A stretch of DNA of 64,000 nt from Rhodomicrobium udaipurense JA643 (lineage in GTDB: Bacteria > Pseudomonadota > Alphaproteobacteria > Rhizobiales > Rhodomicrobiaceae), in NCBI RefSeq assembly GCF_000636015.1, contig NZ_JFZJ01000001.1, forward strand, positions 39,251-103,250. Reading direction: 5' to 3'. Below the pieces are notes generated by a model. The model saw nothing but the letters and a program-made list of their open reading frames with translations, ran no database searches and had not been told where the DNA came from. Position 1 is the stretch's first letter. Each line of letters opens with the position of its first letter. Positions 17,612 to 26,887 of this stretch are shown here, one piece after another. The position numbers and the translations under genes were made by a program.

Positions 17612-18049
17612 GTCGATCTTCTGATGAGATGGGGACGCGGCCCGGTCTCGCACGCCGGAACGCTTTGTGGTTGACGTTAGCGCCCGCGAACGGGGCACAC
17701 AAGCGCGCTGGCGCCTCATGCTGAACCTTTTCGCCACAACCTTTCGATTGATAACAGTTTTTTGGCGATCTCATTCGCCCGCCAGGCGCGTCTTGCGATG
17801 CAGCCTGAGGGCGAGGCGTCGTGACCATGCAATTATAGGGCGTACAAAGAATTTTTCGCTTCCGAGTGATCGGATTTTGTTCCTATTTGTTGATCGGATT
17901 ATGGAAGCAAAGTTTTAGGCATGCCGTGCAAAAACCAGCGTAGGCCGCAGGCTTCCACCGCTGGGTGATCGTTCCGGCGCACGCGATCTCAGCACTTGGT
18001 AACGATGGGTGGGGTAGACGTGGAGGAGTGTATCGATTGGAAACATCCC
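17612..18049. other. Intergenic region between maeB and the SUMF-fold gene
   Basis: This 438-bp divergent region has an AT-richer part at about 17830-17920. The direct repeat TGATCGGATT occurs at 17867-17876 and 17891-17900, 24 bp apart start to start. Nothing else is recognised; it must hold both divergent promoters. Confidence 0.5.
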
Positions 18050-18895
18050 ATGATTGGCGCATTTCTCGTTGTGCTCGTAGTTCTGTTCATGCCGCAAAGC
18101 GCCGACGCACAGCGGCGTTCTTCGCAGGCTGACGCTCCAAAAACCTTCCGCGACTGCTCGAACTGCCCGGAGATGGTGCCTCTGCCAGCGGGCGAGTTTC
18201 TGATGGGATCGCCCGAGACGGAGCGCGGCCGCAACAAGGACGAGGGGCCGCAGCGCCGCGTGTCGGTTCCGGCCTTCGCGGCGGGCAAATATGAAGTGAC
18301 CTTCGCCGAATACGACGCCTGCGTGGCGGATGGCGGTTGCGCCAACAAGCCCGCCGACGAGGGATGGGGACGCGGCCGCAAGCCCGCGATCAACGTCTCG
18401 TGGGACGACGCTCAAGCCTATGTTTCGTGGCTCTCGCGAACGACGGGCCAGCCCTATCGCCTGCTCACCGAAGCGGAATGGGAATACGCCGCGCGCGGCC
18501 AGACGACAGTCGCGGAGCGCGTGTTGCCCTTCTCGACGGGGCGAACCATCAACTACCGGCAGGCGAATTACGACGCGAATTTTGTCTACCCCGGCGGCCA
18601 GCAGGGCGAATACAGGCAGAAGACGACAAATGTCGGCTCGTTCCAGAGGAATGCGTTCGGTCTTCACGACATGCACGGCAATGCGTGGGAATGGGTCGAG
18701 GATTGCTATCGCCCGACCTACGAAGGCGCTCCGACCGACGCCACGGCCGTACAGGATGCGACCTGCGAGCTTCGCATTTTGCGGGGCGGCTCATGGAACT
18801 ATCACCCCCGGCTTTTGCGTTCGGCGTATCGGTATGCCACGCCCGGCACCATTCGTCTCAATTCGTTCGGGTTTCGCGTCGCGAGGCCGCTTTGA
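18050..18895 (+). CDS. Secreted SUMF1/FGE-fold protein
   Basis: A 281-aa exported protein. The start MIGAFLVVLVVLFMPQSADA gives a good signal peptide and has GGAAA upstream; longer in-frame starts lie at 17996 and 18005. The mature part is a formylglycine-generating-enzyme (C-type lectin-like) fold: FLMGSPETERGRNKDEGPQ, YEVTFAEYDACV, PAINVSWDDAQAYVSWL, YRLLTEAEWEYAARG, NAFGLHDMHGNAWEWVEDC, LRGGSWNYHPRLLRSAYR and FGFRVAR. The active-site Cys pair of true FGE is missing near the C terminus (SAYRYATPG). So it is a non-enzymatic or different-function member. It precedes an L,D-transpeptidase by 21 nt, probably one operon. Confidence 0.85.
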   Translation: MIGAFLVVLVVLFMPQSADAQRRSSQADAPKTFRDCSNCPEMVPLPAGEFLMGSPETERGRNKDEGPQRRVSVPAFAAGKYEVTFAEYDACVADGGCANKPADEGWGRGRKPAINVSWDDAQAYVSWLSRTTGQPYRLLTEAEWEYAARGQTTVAERVLPFSTGRTINYRQANYDANFVYPGGQQGEYRQKTTNVGSFQRNAFGLHDMHGNAWEWVEDCYRPTYEGAPTDATAVQDATCELRILRGGSWNYHPRLLRSAYRYATPGTIRLNSFGFRVARPL

Positions 18896-18916
18896 TGCAT
18901 CTCTGAGGGCCTCGAT

Positions 18917-20545
18917 ATGAAAAAACTCAAGCTCATCACGTCCTGCGCGTTCGTTGTTCTCGTGGTGGCGGCGCTGTCCGCTCCCGCGCCAACACCCGCC
19001 GACGCGCGTTCGAACCGCTACATGGACGACGACTACACGCGGCCGAGGTTCGGGGCCGCGCCCGTGCTTGCCATCGTCGGCCTGAAACAACAGCGCATCA
19101 CGGTCTACGACGCGCGCGGCAAGATGCTGGAATCGCCCGTATCGAGCGGCGCAACCGGCTATGAGACGCCGCCCGGCATCTACAGCATCGTGCAGAAGAA
19201 GGAGGAGCATCACTCCAACCTCTATGATGACGCGTCGATGCCCTATATGCAGCGCATCCTCTGGACCGGCATAGCGCTGCACGAGGGCGCTTTGCCCGGC
19301 TATGCCGCGAGCCATGGCTGCATCCGGTTGCCGGGCTCGTTCGCGCAGAGGCTGTTCGGCCTCACGAACATGGGCATGCGCGTGATCGTGGCGCGCGAGG
19401 ACATCGCGCCCGCTCCGATCGCCCAGCCCTTCCTGTTCGGTGCGCGCGAGGTGGCAGAGGAAAGCGACGGCGAGACGTCGATCCTCGGGATTCCCGTGAG
19501 CGTCGGTCGCGATAATGGCTCCGACCTGTTGCAGCGGCTGCGCCTCAACGCGATGGCGAAGAGGGGCGAAGCGGAGGCCGCCGCCCGGCGCGAAAAGGAA
19601 CTGAAGCAGATCGCGCAGAAAAAGGCCGCCGAAGCCGCGCCCGCGTTGAAGGTGGTTGCGGCCGCCGAGCGCGATGTCGCCAGGGCGGAGGCAGACTTCG
19701 CGGCGACGGCCAAGTTGATCGAGGGCGCCGACACGGACGCGAAGGCGGAAAAGGCGGCGAAGGCGAAGGAATTGGCGACAGCGAAGCTCGCATCGGCGCG
19801 CGAGAAGCTTGTCCAGGCGAAGGCGCAGGCTGAAGCGAAGGCCGCCGCCGCGTCGACGGCAAAGCAGGAAGCCGAGGCGGCGGAAGAGGCGAAAAGCACA
19901 GCGCAGGACGCCGCCGACGAGGCCGAACTGAACACCGCGCCCGTTTCGGTGCTCATCAGCCGCAAGACGCATCGGCTTTATATCCGCAAGGCCAACCAGC
20001 CGATTTACGAAGGCCCGGTCTCGATCCGCGATGACGACAAGCCCATCGGGTCATTCGTATACACAGCCGTCGATACGTCGCGTTCCGGCGCGCTGAACTG
20101 GAGCGTCGTTTCGCTGTACAAGGATGCGCTCAACGTCGAGCCTTACGTGAAGCAGAAGGAGCCGGCCTCGAAGAAGAAGCAGCCGCCCGCGCCGCCGCAT
20201 GCGACCGATGTCGCGGCCGCGACGGCAGCGCTCGACCGGTTGACGGTGCCGCAGGAAGCGCTGGACAAGATTTCGGCGGTGGTGCTGCCGGGGTCGTCGC
20301 TCATCATCACCGATGAAGCGCCGAGCGTCGAAACCGGCAAGGACACCGATTTTATCGTGTTCATGAGCGGCGAGCCGGCAGGCAGCATGGCAATCCGCAA
20401 GCGCGCGCCGAGCCAGGGCTGGGCGCGTCGCGGTGGCGAGACGGACTTCTGGGGCAATCCGCGCCCGCGTCGGTATGGCGGCGGGGGAGGCGGCTGGTCG
20501 CGCGGCGGTGGCGGCGGGTTTCCGTCTTTCTTCGGCGGATTTTAG
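18917..20545 (+). CDS. L,D-transpeptidase (YkuD domain) with coiled coil and degenerate second domain
   Basis: A 542-aa exported protein. The signal peptide ends at about residue 31. The first YkuD domain (about 45-165) has the catalytic motif HEGALPGYAASHGCIRLP with the active Cys, so it should cross-link peptidoglycan stems or attach proteins to them. A long Ala/Lys/Glu coiled coil fills about 210-335. A second YkuD-like segment (VSVLISRKTHRLYIRKANQP, PIGSFVYTAVD) follows but has no HGC motif. The C terminus is Gly/Arg/Trp-rich and ends FPSFFGGF. It probably acts in the periplasm. Confidence 0.88.
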   Translation: MKKLKLITSCAFVVLVVAALSAPAPTPADARSNRYMDDDYTRPRFGAAPVLAIVGLKQQRITVYDARGKMLESPVSSGATGYETPPGIYSIVQKKEEHHSNLYDDASMPYMQRILWTGIALHEGALPGYAASHGCIRLPGSFAQRLFGLTNMGMRVIVAREDIAPAPIAQPFLFGAREVAEESDGETSILGIPVSVGRDNGSDLLQRLRLNAMAKRGEAEAAARREKELKQIAQKKAAEAAPALKVVAAAERDVARAEADFAATAKLIEGADTDAKAEKAAKAKELATAKLASAREKLVQAKAQAEAKAAAASTAKQEAEAAEEAKSTAQDAADEAELNTAPVSVLISRKTHRLYIRKANQPIYEGPVSIRDDDKPIGSFVYTAVDTSRSGALNWSVVSLYKDALNVEPYVKQKEPASKKKQPPAPPHATDVAAATAALDRLTVPQEALDKISAVVLPGSSLIITDEAPSVETGKDTDFIVFMSGEPAGSMAIRKRAPSQGWARRGGETDFWGNPRPRRYGGGGGGWSRGGGGGFPSFFGGF

Positions 20546-20577
20546 CCGAAGCCTCGATAGCTGAAGGAAACGCATCG

Positions 20578-20606
20578 AAAAAGGCTGGGGTATTCCCGGC
20601 CTTTTT
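20578..20606 (+). terminator. Intrinsic terminator of the L,D-transpeptidase operon
   Basis: The stem AAAAAGGCTGGG pairs with CCCGGCCTTTTT (one G-T pair) and ends in a T-run, about 33 nt after the stop codon. Confidence 0.85.
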
Positions 20607-20747
20607 CAGTCGGCGGCGGATCGCTGGGTTGGGTATCGCCGCCCTTCAGGAGCGCCTTTTTGCCGCTGCAACCTGCGAATTGAGCCGGTTTCATACAGCG
20701 GAGGCTTAATTGTGAGGACATTACGGCTCCGGTGCGCAAAAAAGTGA

Positions 20748-20776
20748 TTGGCAAGCCGTAAACGCACTCTTATCTT
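20748..20776 (+). promoter_or_regulatory. Sigma-70-type promoter upstream of the nadA leader
   Basis: TTGGCA and TATCTT are separated by exactly 17 nt. The predicted start, near 20783, lies just before the first arm of the structured leader, so the whole structure would be transcribed. Confidence 0.55.
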
Positions 20777-20786
20777 ATAGTCCGAG

Positions 20787-20876
20787 TGAGCATAAGGTCG
20801 AGTCGAGTGATCGGCTGGGACAGGAAACCCGAGGGGTTCCTTTTTTGCCTGTCCCTCTTATGCTCAGGCGGAGCAT
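20787..20876 (+). promoter_or_regulatory. Structured leader RNA of nadA with internal intrinsic terminator (candidate attenuator or riboswitch)
   Basis: Three nested perfect or near-perfect stems are visible. The outer stem is TGAGCATAAG (20787-20796) with CTTATGCTCA (20857-20866). The middle stem is GGGACAGG (20817-20824) with CCTGTCCC (20848-20855). The inner hairpin (20823-20840) pairs GGAA and CCC with GGG and TTCC and is followed by six T (20841-20846), an intrinsic terminator shape. The right outer arm can pair instead with GAGCAT at 20871-20876 (ATGCTC-AGGCG-GAGCAT). That gives mutually exclusive folds upstream of the nadA ribosome binding site GGAGGA (20902-20907). Confidence 0.6.
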
Positions 20877-20916
20877 TACTCCCGGCGACGGGTGGTGGGG
20901 TGGAGGACTTTTCGGC

Positions 20917-22017
20917 ATGGCATTTCTCGATAGCGGCGTGGAGCCGATCCGTCGGCATAGGGGCGCAGACCCGGTATGCACGCTCGATGCGGACATCGAC
21001 ATCGAACCCGCTCGCCATCATTTCGACGCTGCCTTCGTCCGCGAGGCCATCCGCGAACTGAAGCCGGTCTATGCCAAGGTCGAGCGCGTGATCCCGTCCT
21101 TCGAATGGGCCGCGCATGCGCCTTATATCAAGGCGATCCGCGACCTAAAGCGCGAGAAGAATGCCGTCGTTCTTGCTCACAATTACATGACGCCGGAAAT
21201 CTTTCACGGCGTGGGCGACATCCTGGGCGACAGCCTCCAACTGGCGAAGGAAGCGGCCAAGACCGACGCGGACATCATCGTCCAGTGCGGCGTACACTTC
21301 ATGGCCGAGACCTCGAAGCTGATGTGCCCGGAAAAGAAGATTCTTATCCCGGACCCGAAGGCGGGCTGCTCGCTCGCCTCGTCGATAACGGCCGAGGACG
21401 TGCGCGCGCTTCGCGCCGCCTATCCGGGCGTGCCGGTCGTCACCTATGTCAACACGAGCGCGGCGGTGAAGGCCGAATGCGACATCTGCTGCACCTCGGC
21501 GAATGCGGTGAAGGTGGTGGAAAGCCTCGGCGCGCCGCGCGTGCTGCTGATCCCCGACCAGTATCTCGCGCGCTACGTGGCGACGCAGACGAAGGTCGAG
21601 ATCATCTCGTGGAAGGGCGCGTGCGAGGTGCATGAGCGCTTCACGGGCGCCGAGCTTCGCGGCTATCGCGAGGCCGAGCCGAACGTGAAGATCATCGCGC
21701 ATCCCGAGTGCCCGCCGGACGTGATCGCCGAAGCCGACTACACCGGCTCGACAGCAGGCATGATCAAGTGGGTTACGGATCACCAGCCGAAGCGCGTCGT
21801 GCTCGTCACCGAGTGCTCGATGGCGGACAACGTTGCCTACGCCGCGCCGAAGACCGAATTTACGCGGCCGTGCAACCTGTGCCCCCACATGAAGCGCATC
21901 TCGCTGCCGAAGATTCTCGACAGCCTTCTTTACGAGAAAGTTGAGGTCACGGTCGATCCGGCAGTTGCGGATCGTGCGAGACTCGCTGTTGAACGTATGG
22001 TGAAGCTGCCGCTTTGA
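20917..22017 (+). CDS. nadA: Quinolinate synthase
   Basis: NadA condenses iminoaspartate with dihydroxyacetone phosphate to quinolinate for de novo NAD synthesis. It is a [4Fe-4S] enzyme; Cys are visible in [31 protein letters not shown] and [23 protein letters not shown] and [10 protein letters not shown] are typical. The start [11 protein letters not shown] at 20917 has GGAGGA upstream; a TTG frame from 20845 would run through the leader structure and is rejected. 366 aa fits the family. nadB follows after 189 nt; nadC is not in the window. Confidence 0.95.
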   Translation: MAFLDSGVEPIRRHRGADPVCTLDADIDIEPARHHFDAAFVREAIRELKPVYAKVERVIPSFEWAAHAPYIKAIRDLKREKNAVVLAHNYMTPEIFHGVGDILGDSLQLAKEAAKTDADIIVQCGVHFMAETSKLMCPEKKILIPDPKAGCSLASSITAEDVRALRAAYPGVPVVTYVNTSAAVKAECDICCTSANAVKVVESLGAPRVLLIPDQYLARYVATQTKVEIISWKGACEVHERFTGAELRGYREAEPNVKIIAHPECPPDVIAEADYTGSTAGMIKWVTDHQPKRVVLVTECSMADNVAYAAPKTEFTRPCNLCPHMKRISLPKILDSLLYEKVEVTVDPAVADRARLAVERMVKLPL

Positions 22018-22121
22018 GCAATTCAAGGAAAACAGAAACCGAGTCTCCGCCCGGAGTTGCTACTGAACAATAAGCTGGAGCGCTTGAATGATTCCGTTTA
22101 ATGCGGAGGCGCTTTAAGTCC

Positions 22122-22153
22122 GAAGCGTTGGCGGTGGCTGCCGCCGACGCTTC
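22122..22153 (+). promoter_or_regulatory. Stem-loop between nadA and nadB
   Basis: GAAGCGTTGGCGG pairs with CCGCCGACGCTTC (13 positions, one T-G pair) in the 189-nt gap. A second small hairpin (CCTC/GAGG, 22158-22171) follows before nadB. No T-run follows, so RNA processing, partial termination or stabilisation are all possible. Confidence 0.4.
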
Positions 22154-22206
22154 TGCAACCTCGTCGGTGAGGATGCGCCGACTTTTCAGGTGGGGAGCAT
22201 CCCGAA

Positions 22207-23859
22207 ATGATCGATAAACGCGCGAAAGACCTGCTGCCTTTTCGGCGGCGGACGGCGCCTGATCGCGTTCTGGTGGTTGGCGGCGGACTTGCCGGGCTGT
22301 TCACGGCGCTTCGGCTTGCGCCGCTGCCCGTCACGGTGCTGACGCCGAAGCCGCTCGGCGAGGGTTCGTCTTCGGCGTGGGCGCAGGGCGGCATCGCGGC
22401 GGCTATCGGCGCGGGCGACGATGCGGATTCTCACGCGGCGGATACCATCGCGGCGGGCGCGGGGCTGACCGATCCCGAGGTTGCGCGTGTCGTCACGAGC
22501 GAGGCGGGCGATCGCATCCGCGACCTTCTTTCTTATGGCGTGCCATTCGACCGCGAGCTTGATGGCAAGCTTCGTCTCTCGCAGGAGGCCGCCCACAGCG
22601 CGCGCCGCATCGTGCGCGTCGATGGCGACCGCGCGGGCAAGGCCGTGATGGCCGCGCTGATCGCAACGGTCGCGAAGACGCCGTCGATCTCCGTGCTCGA
22701 AAATGTCGAAGCGGTGGAACTCGTCAAGCGCGACGGCCGCGTGATCGGGCTTTACGCCACCCGCAGCGGCAGCCATGGACGAGCCTCGTTTCTCGCGGGC
22801 CGCGCGGTCGTGCTCGCGACCGGCGGTATCGGCCAGCTTTTCCGCGTCACCACCAACCCGGCGGAAGCGCGCGGCGGCGGGCTCGCCATGGCGGCGCGGG
22901 TCGGGGCCATCATCGCCGACCCGGAATTCGTGCAGTTTCATCCGACTGCGTTCGACGTGAGCCGCGATCCCGCGCCGTTGGCCTCGGAGGCCATTCGCGG
23001 CGACGGCGGCCGCCTCGTGAACCGCGACGGTGAGCGTTTCATGCTGGCCATCGACCCGCGCGGCGAGCTTGCTCCGCGCGACGTGGTGGCGCGCGGCGTG
23101 CATCGCGAGATTGCGGCAGGACGCGGCGCTTTCCTCGACGTGCGCGCGCTCGACCTCGCCCGCGGTTTCCCGACCGCCTACGAAGTGTGCACCGAGGCGG
23201 GCATCGACCCCGCGAAACAGCCGATCCCCATCGCACCCGCCGCGCATTATCATATGGGCGGCGTCTCGACCGACATGCGCGGACGCACCTCGCTCACCGG
23301 GCTATGGGCCTGCGGCGAGGTCGCGTGTACCGGGCTTCACGGTGCGAACCGGCTCGCGTCGAATTCGCTTCTCGAAGCGGTGGTGTTCGCGGCTCGCGTC
23401 GCTGACGATATCGCGGCGGATGCCCCGCACTGGCCCGCGATGGGCGACATCGAAGCACCCGAGACCATCGCCGTTCCGGTCGTCGAGCCTGCCGAGGAGG
23501 CGCGCCTTCTGAAGCGCCTGCGTGAGGTGATGGCGAGCCACGTCGGCGTCGAGCGAACGGCCGCAACACTGAAGGCGGCGCTCCAGTCGGTGGTCGACAT
23601 TTCGCGCGTCGCCACTTCGCCTGCGCTTGCCAACATGGCCGCCTCCGCGATCCTGATCGCGGCCGCCGCGCATGAGCGCAAGGAAAGCCGCGGCGCGCAT
23701 TGCCGGCTCGACTTCCCCACCGCGAAGGAGCGAAGCCGCCACACCTTCATGACGCTGACCGATGCCGTCGGGATTGCCGCGCGCGTGACGGGCAAGTCGG
23801 CTTTCGATGCCGAAGATGCGCGAGCGGTTCGGGCACGGGCGGCGGATCTGGCCGGGTAG
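22207..23859 (+). CDS. nadB: L-aspartate oxidase
   Basis: NadB oxidises aspartate to iminoaspartate, the substrate of NadA. The FAD-binding fold begins RVLVVGGGLAGLFTALRLAP. The segments SSSAWAQGGIAAAIG, the catalytic-region HPTAFD, GGRLVNRDGERFM and HYHMGGVSTDMRGRTSLTGL are family motifs. The second FAD contact is ACTGLHGANRLASNSLLEAV. 550 aa is normal. The gene begins with ATG 6 nt after a GGTGGGGAG-like site and shares direction with nadA. Confidence 0.95.
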   Translation: MIDKRAKDLLPFRRRTAPDRVLVVGGGLAGLFTALRLAPLPVTVLTPKPLGEGSSSAWAQGGIAAAIGAGDDADSHAADTIAAGAGLTDPEVARVVTSEAGDRIRDLLSYGVPFDRELDGKLRLSQEAAHSARRIVRVDGDRAGKAVMAALIATVAKTPSISVLENVEAVELVKRDGRVIGLYATRSGSHGRASFLAGRAVVLATGGIGQLFRVTTNPAEARGGGLAMAARVGAIIADPEFVQFHPTAFDVSRDPAPLASEAIRGDGGRLVNRDGERFMLAIDPRGELAPRDVVARGVHREIAAGRGAFLDVRALDLARGFPTAYEVCTEAGIDPAKQPIPIAPAAHYHMGGVSTDMRGRTSLTGLWACGEVACTGLHGANRLASNSLLEAVVFAARVADDIAADAPHWPAMGDIEAPETIAVPVVEPAEEARLLKRLREVMASHVGVERTAATLKAALQSVVDISRVATSPALANMAASAILIAAAAHERKESRGAHCRLDFPTAKERSRHTFMTLTDAVGIAARVTGKSAFDAEDARAVRARAADLAG

Positions 23860-23870
23860 GGCGTTTCAGG

Positions 23871-23900
23871 CGAGGCGCGCGAAGTCATTCGCGCGCCTCG
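23871..23900 (+). terminator. Strong hairpin between convergent nadB and phaC
   Basis: A perfect 13-bp stem (CGAGGCGCGCGAA and TTCGCGCGCCTCG, loop GTCA) lies 11 nt after the nadB stop. There is no T-run, so it may terminate weakly or protect the 3-prime ends of both convergent messages. Confidence 0.55.
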
Positions 23901-24035
23901 GGGTAGAGTTCGTTTCAGTGAAACGCGGAACGGGCGCTGGGCGTTTCTTGCCGTTTTCGCCCGGCTTGGAGCGTTAGTTGTCGGGAACCACTCCGGGGAA
24001 AATAATGCACCAAGCGCGATTGCGATGCCTTCGTT

Positions 24036-25889
24036 TTACGGCCCCGCGCGCACGTACGAACCCGGCGCGTCCTCGATGGGTTGGAACCCGTTTCCGCCCG
24101 GCTCGCGCGGCGCGATCTTGTCCCCCGACAGCGAGCCGAGCCACTTCGCGTAGTCCGGCCACCACGAACCCGCATATTCCTTCGCACGCGCCACGAACGC
24201 GTCGACGGTCGGGATCGATTTCGGATCGCCGTCCTCAAGGATCCAGTGCTGGTATTTCGACCGGCTGGTTGGATTGACAACGCCTGCGATGTGCCCGGAC
24301 CCGGCCAGCACGAAGCGGACTGGGCCGCCGAAAAGCTTCGAGCCGACGAGCACAGACTGCGCGGGCGCGATGTGGTCCTCGCGTGTGGCGAGTTCATAGA
24401 TCGGGATCGTCACGCGGGACAGGTCGAGCGGCACGCCGCCGAGCGACAGAAGCCCACGCGCTAGCTTGTTGTCGCGGTAGAACTCGCGCAGGTAGAAGCT
24501 GTGGTTCGCGGGGGGCATGCGCGTCGAATCCGCGTTCCAGTACAGGAGGTCGAACGGGAACGGCTGCTTGCCGAGCAGGTAGTTGTTGACGATGTAGGGC
24601 CAGATGAGGTCGCGCGGACGGAGCATGTTGAACACGGCCGACATGCGCGCTCCGTCGAGGAAGCCGCGCTCCGCCATCACTTCGTCGAGCGCCTTCAATT
24701 GCTCGTCGTCGATGAAGACAAGTAGATCGCCTGCGTGGCTGAAATCGGTTTGCGCAGCAAGGAATGTGGCCGACGCGATGCGGTCGTCGCCGGTCGCGGC
24801 CATATAGGCGAGCGTGCTGGCGAGCAGCGTGCCGCCGACGCAATAGCCGACAGCGTTGGTCCGCGGCTCGCCTGTGATACGCAGCACGGCGTCGGTCGCG
24901 GCGAGCACGCCCTCGCGCATGTAATCCTCGAACGACTTCGAGGCGAGGCTGGCGTCCGGATTGACCCACGAGACGACGAAGACCGTGAAACCCTGATCGA
25001 CGACCCACTTGATGAATGATTTCGGCGGCGTCAGGTCGAGGATGTAATATTTGTTGATCCACGGCGGCACGATCATCAGCGGCACGCGATACACGCTCTC
25101 GGTCGACGGCGTGTACTGGATGAGTTGCATGATGTCGTTCTGATAGACGACCTTTCCCGGCGTGACAGCGAGATTCTTGCCCACTTCGAACGCCGACATG
25201 TCGGTCTGGCGAATGCGCAGAAGCTCTCCCGACTGGTTCAGGTCTTCGACGAGGTGCTGCATCCCCTCGGCGAGGTTCTGCCCTCCTGTCGAAACCGTGG
25301 TGCGGATTATCTCGGGATTGGTGAACGGGAAATTGGAGGGCGAAAGCGCGGTCACGATCTGGTTCAGATAGAAATCGGCGCGCATCTTCGCATGTTTGTC
25401 GACGGTCGACGCGTTTTCGACGAGATCGCCCGCCCATTTTCCGGTCAGGAGATAGGCCTGTTTCAGAAAATCGAAAAACGCATTCTCAGACCACTCCTTG
25501 TCCTTGAAGCGCGGATCGCTCGGAGCCGGCTCGATCAGCGGCTTGACCTCTTCGCCGAGGAAACGCTGATAGGTGCGCCCCCAAAGATCGATGAGATCCT
25601 CATTAAGCTTCGCCTGGGCTGCGGCAAGCTTCTGCGGATCATTCATCCAGTATTGCGCGATCGGCGCGAAAATCTTGCCGATGTCGGCCATTCCGCCAGC
25701 GACCGTGAAAGCTCCGGAGCGCTTGTCCTTGTCCTCGTAGATTTTCGCGACGGCCTGCCCACTCGCCTCGAAGGCGCGAAGAAGGTTCGTCGCGAATTGC
25801 TCTGGAGACTGAAGGCCCGGCAAAGGTCTGGATGGCGCCGGGCCGCTTGCGGCTTCTCGCTTGTCGCCTTTTTGACGCTTGTCTGACAT
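24036..25889 (-). CDS. phaC: Class I poly(3-hydroxyalkanoate) synthase
   Basis: PhaC polymerises 3-hydroxyacyl-CoA into storage polyester on granules. The lipase-like box GYCVGGTLLA holds the catalytic Cys. The Asp is in the TREDHIAPAQS region and the His in GSGHIAGVVNP. Class I features are present: FTNPEIIRTT, LVEDLNQSGE, PPWINKYYILDL, WVNPDAS and SFYLREFYRDN. The start MSDKRQKGDKREA at 25889 gives 617 aa, as expected; the frame continues to 25973. No phasin or phaAB gene is adjacent. Confidence 0.95.
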   Translation of the reverse strand: MSDKRQKGDKREAASGPAPSRPLPGLQSPEQFATNLLRAFEASGQAVAKIYEDKDKRSGAFTVAGGMADIGKIFAPIAQYWMNDPQKLAAAQAKLNEDLIDLWGRTYQRFLGEEVKPLIEPAPSDPRFKDKEWSENAFFDFLKQAYLLTGKWAGDLVENASTVDKHAKMRADFYLNQIVTALSPSNFPFTNPEIIRTTVSTGGQNLAEGMQHLVEDLNQSGELLRIRQTDMSAFEVGKNLAVTPGKVVYQNDIMQLIQYTPSTESVYRVPLMIVPPWINKYYILDLTPPKSFIKWVVDQGFTVFVVSWVNPDASLASKSFEDYMREGVLAATDAVLRITGEPRTNAVGYCVGGTLLASTLAYMAATGDDRIASATFLAAQTDFSHAGDLLVFIDDEQLKALDEVMAERGFLDGARMSAVFNMLRPRDLIWPYIVNNYLLGKQPFPFDLLYWNADSTRMPPANHSFYLREFYRDNKLARGLLSLGGVPLDLSRVTIPIYELATREDHIAPAQSVLVGSKLFGGPVRFVLAGSGHIAGVVNPTSRSKYQHWILEDGDPKSIPTVDAFVARAKEYAGSWWPDYAKWLGSLSGDKIAPREPGGNGFQPIEDAPGSYVRAGP

Positions 25890-26118
25890 CCGTGCGTAGC
25901 TCTCCCAAACCGCAAAGTTATTCTTGCGTCCTTTTGCGCCCGTTGAATCGAGCATGGACCAATAATATAACATCCTGGCGTCGTTTGGTGAGGGGCCAAA
26001 AGCATTTCTTAGCCCGCTGCAATAGTCCTCCGACTAAGTACGTACTATAGCGCTTCGTGCACGCGTGTCCCGCTTCCGCGTTGTCGTCATATCAGCCATG
26101 ACTCGACGCGATGGCGAC

Positions 26119-26835
26119 TTAAAATCGTCGCAGGAGCGCGACCAGCTTGCCCTGGATTTTCACGCGGTCTGGACCGAAAATCCGTGTCTCGTAAGCCGGG
26201 TTGGCAGGTTCGAGAGCAATCGATTGTCCGCGCTTGCGAAGCCGCTTCAGCGTGGCCTCCTCGTCGTCGATGAGCGCGACCACGATATCCCCGCTCTCGG
26301 CAGCCGCCGTCTTTTTCAAAACGACGGTATCGCCCTCTTGAATCCCGGCCTCGATCATCGAATCGCCGCGCACTTCAAGCGCGAAATGATCGCCCGTCGA
26401 GAGGTATTCGGGCGGCATGACGAGAACGTGGCTGTGGTCCTCGATGGCCGAGCGGGGCACGCCCGCCGCGATGCGGCCCATCACGGGCACCGAAATGCCG
26501 CCATCGTCACGGTCGCGGATGAAAGGAGCCTGCGGTGCCTCTTCGAAAGACGAGCGGCGTGCCCCTTCGATCACGGTTGGCATGAAGCCTCGCCTTCGGT
26601 CGGGTTCGAACCCGACGCGGCGCTCCGGCATCTTCATCACCTCAAGCGCGCGAGCGCGGTGCGGAAGCCGTCGGATGAAGCCGCGCTCTTCCAGCGCCAT
26701 GATTAGGCGATGGATGCCGGACTTGGATTTGAGGTGCAGCGCCTCCTTCATTTCGTCGAACGACGGAGGAACGCCGGTCGCTTCAATGCGCTCGTTGATA
26801 TAGAGAAGGAGTTGCTTTTGCTTGGGTGTCAGCAT
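26119..26835 (-). CDS. lexA: LexA repressor
   Basis: SOS repressor of 238 aa. The N-terminal winged helix-turn-helix reads [57 protein letters not shown]. The self-cleavage site is Ala-Gly in [10 protein letters not shown]. The catalytic Ser is in [12 protein letters not shown] and the Lys in DTVVLKKT. The linker is longer than in E. coli, as usual for this class. The start at 26835 is the family start; a longer frame to 27000 would include the operator. Confidence 0.96.
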   Translation of the reverse strand: MLTPKQKQLLLYINERIEATGVPPSFDEMKEALHLKSKSGIHRLIMALEERGFIRRLPHRARALEVMKMPERRVGFEPDRRRGFMPTVIEGARRSSFEEAPQAPFIRDRDDGGISVPVMGRIAAGVPRSAIEDHSHVLVMPPEYLSTGDHFALEVRGDSMIEAGIQEGDTVVLKKTAAAESGDIVVALIDDEEATLKRLRKRGQSIALEPANPAYETRIFGPDRVKIQGKLVALLRRF

Positions 26836-26887
26836 GGGCGGCCCGGTTGTGGCGAAGGACTTGTACAAACCAAGAACACCAATAATC

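Noticed and set aside
20845..20916. N-terminal extension of NadA from a TTG at 20845
   Set aside because: The added residues translate the leader stem-loops; the ATG at 20917 has a GGAGGA site and gives the normal NadA length.
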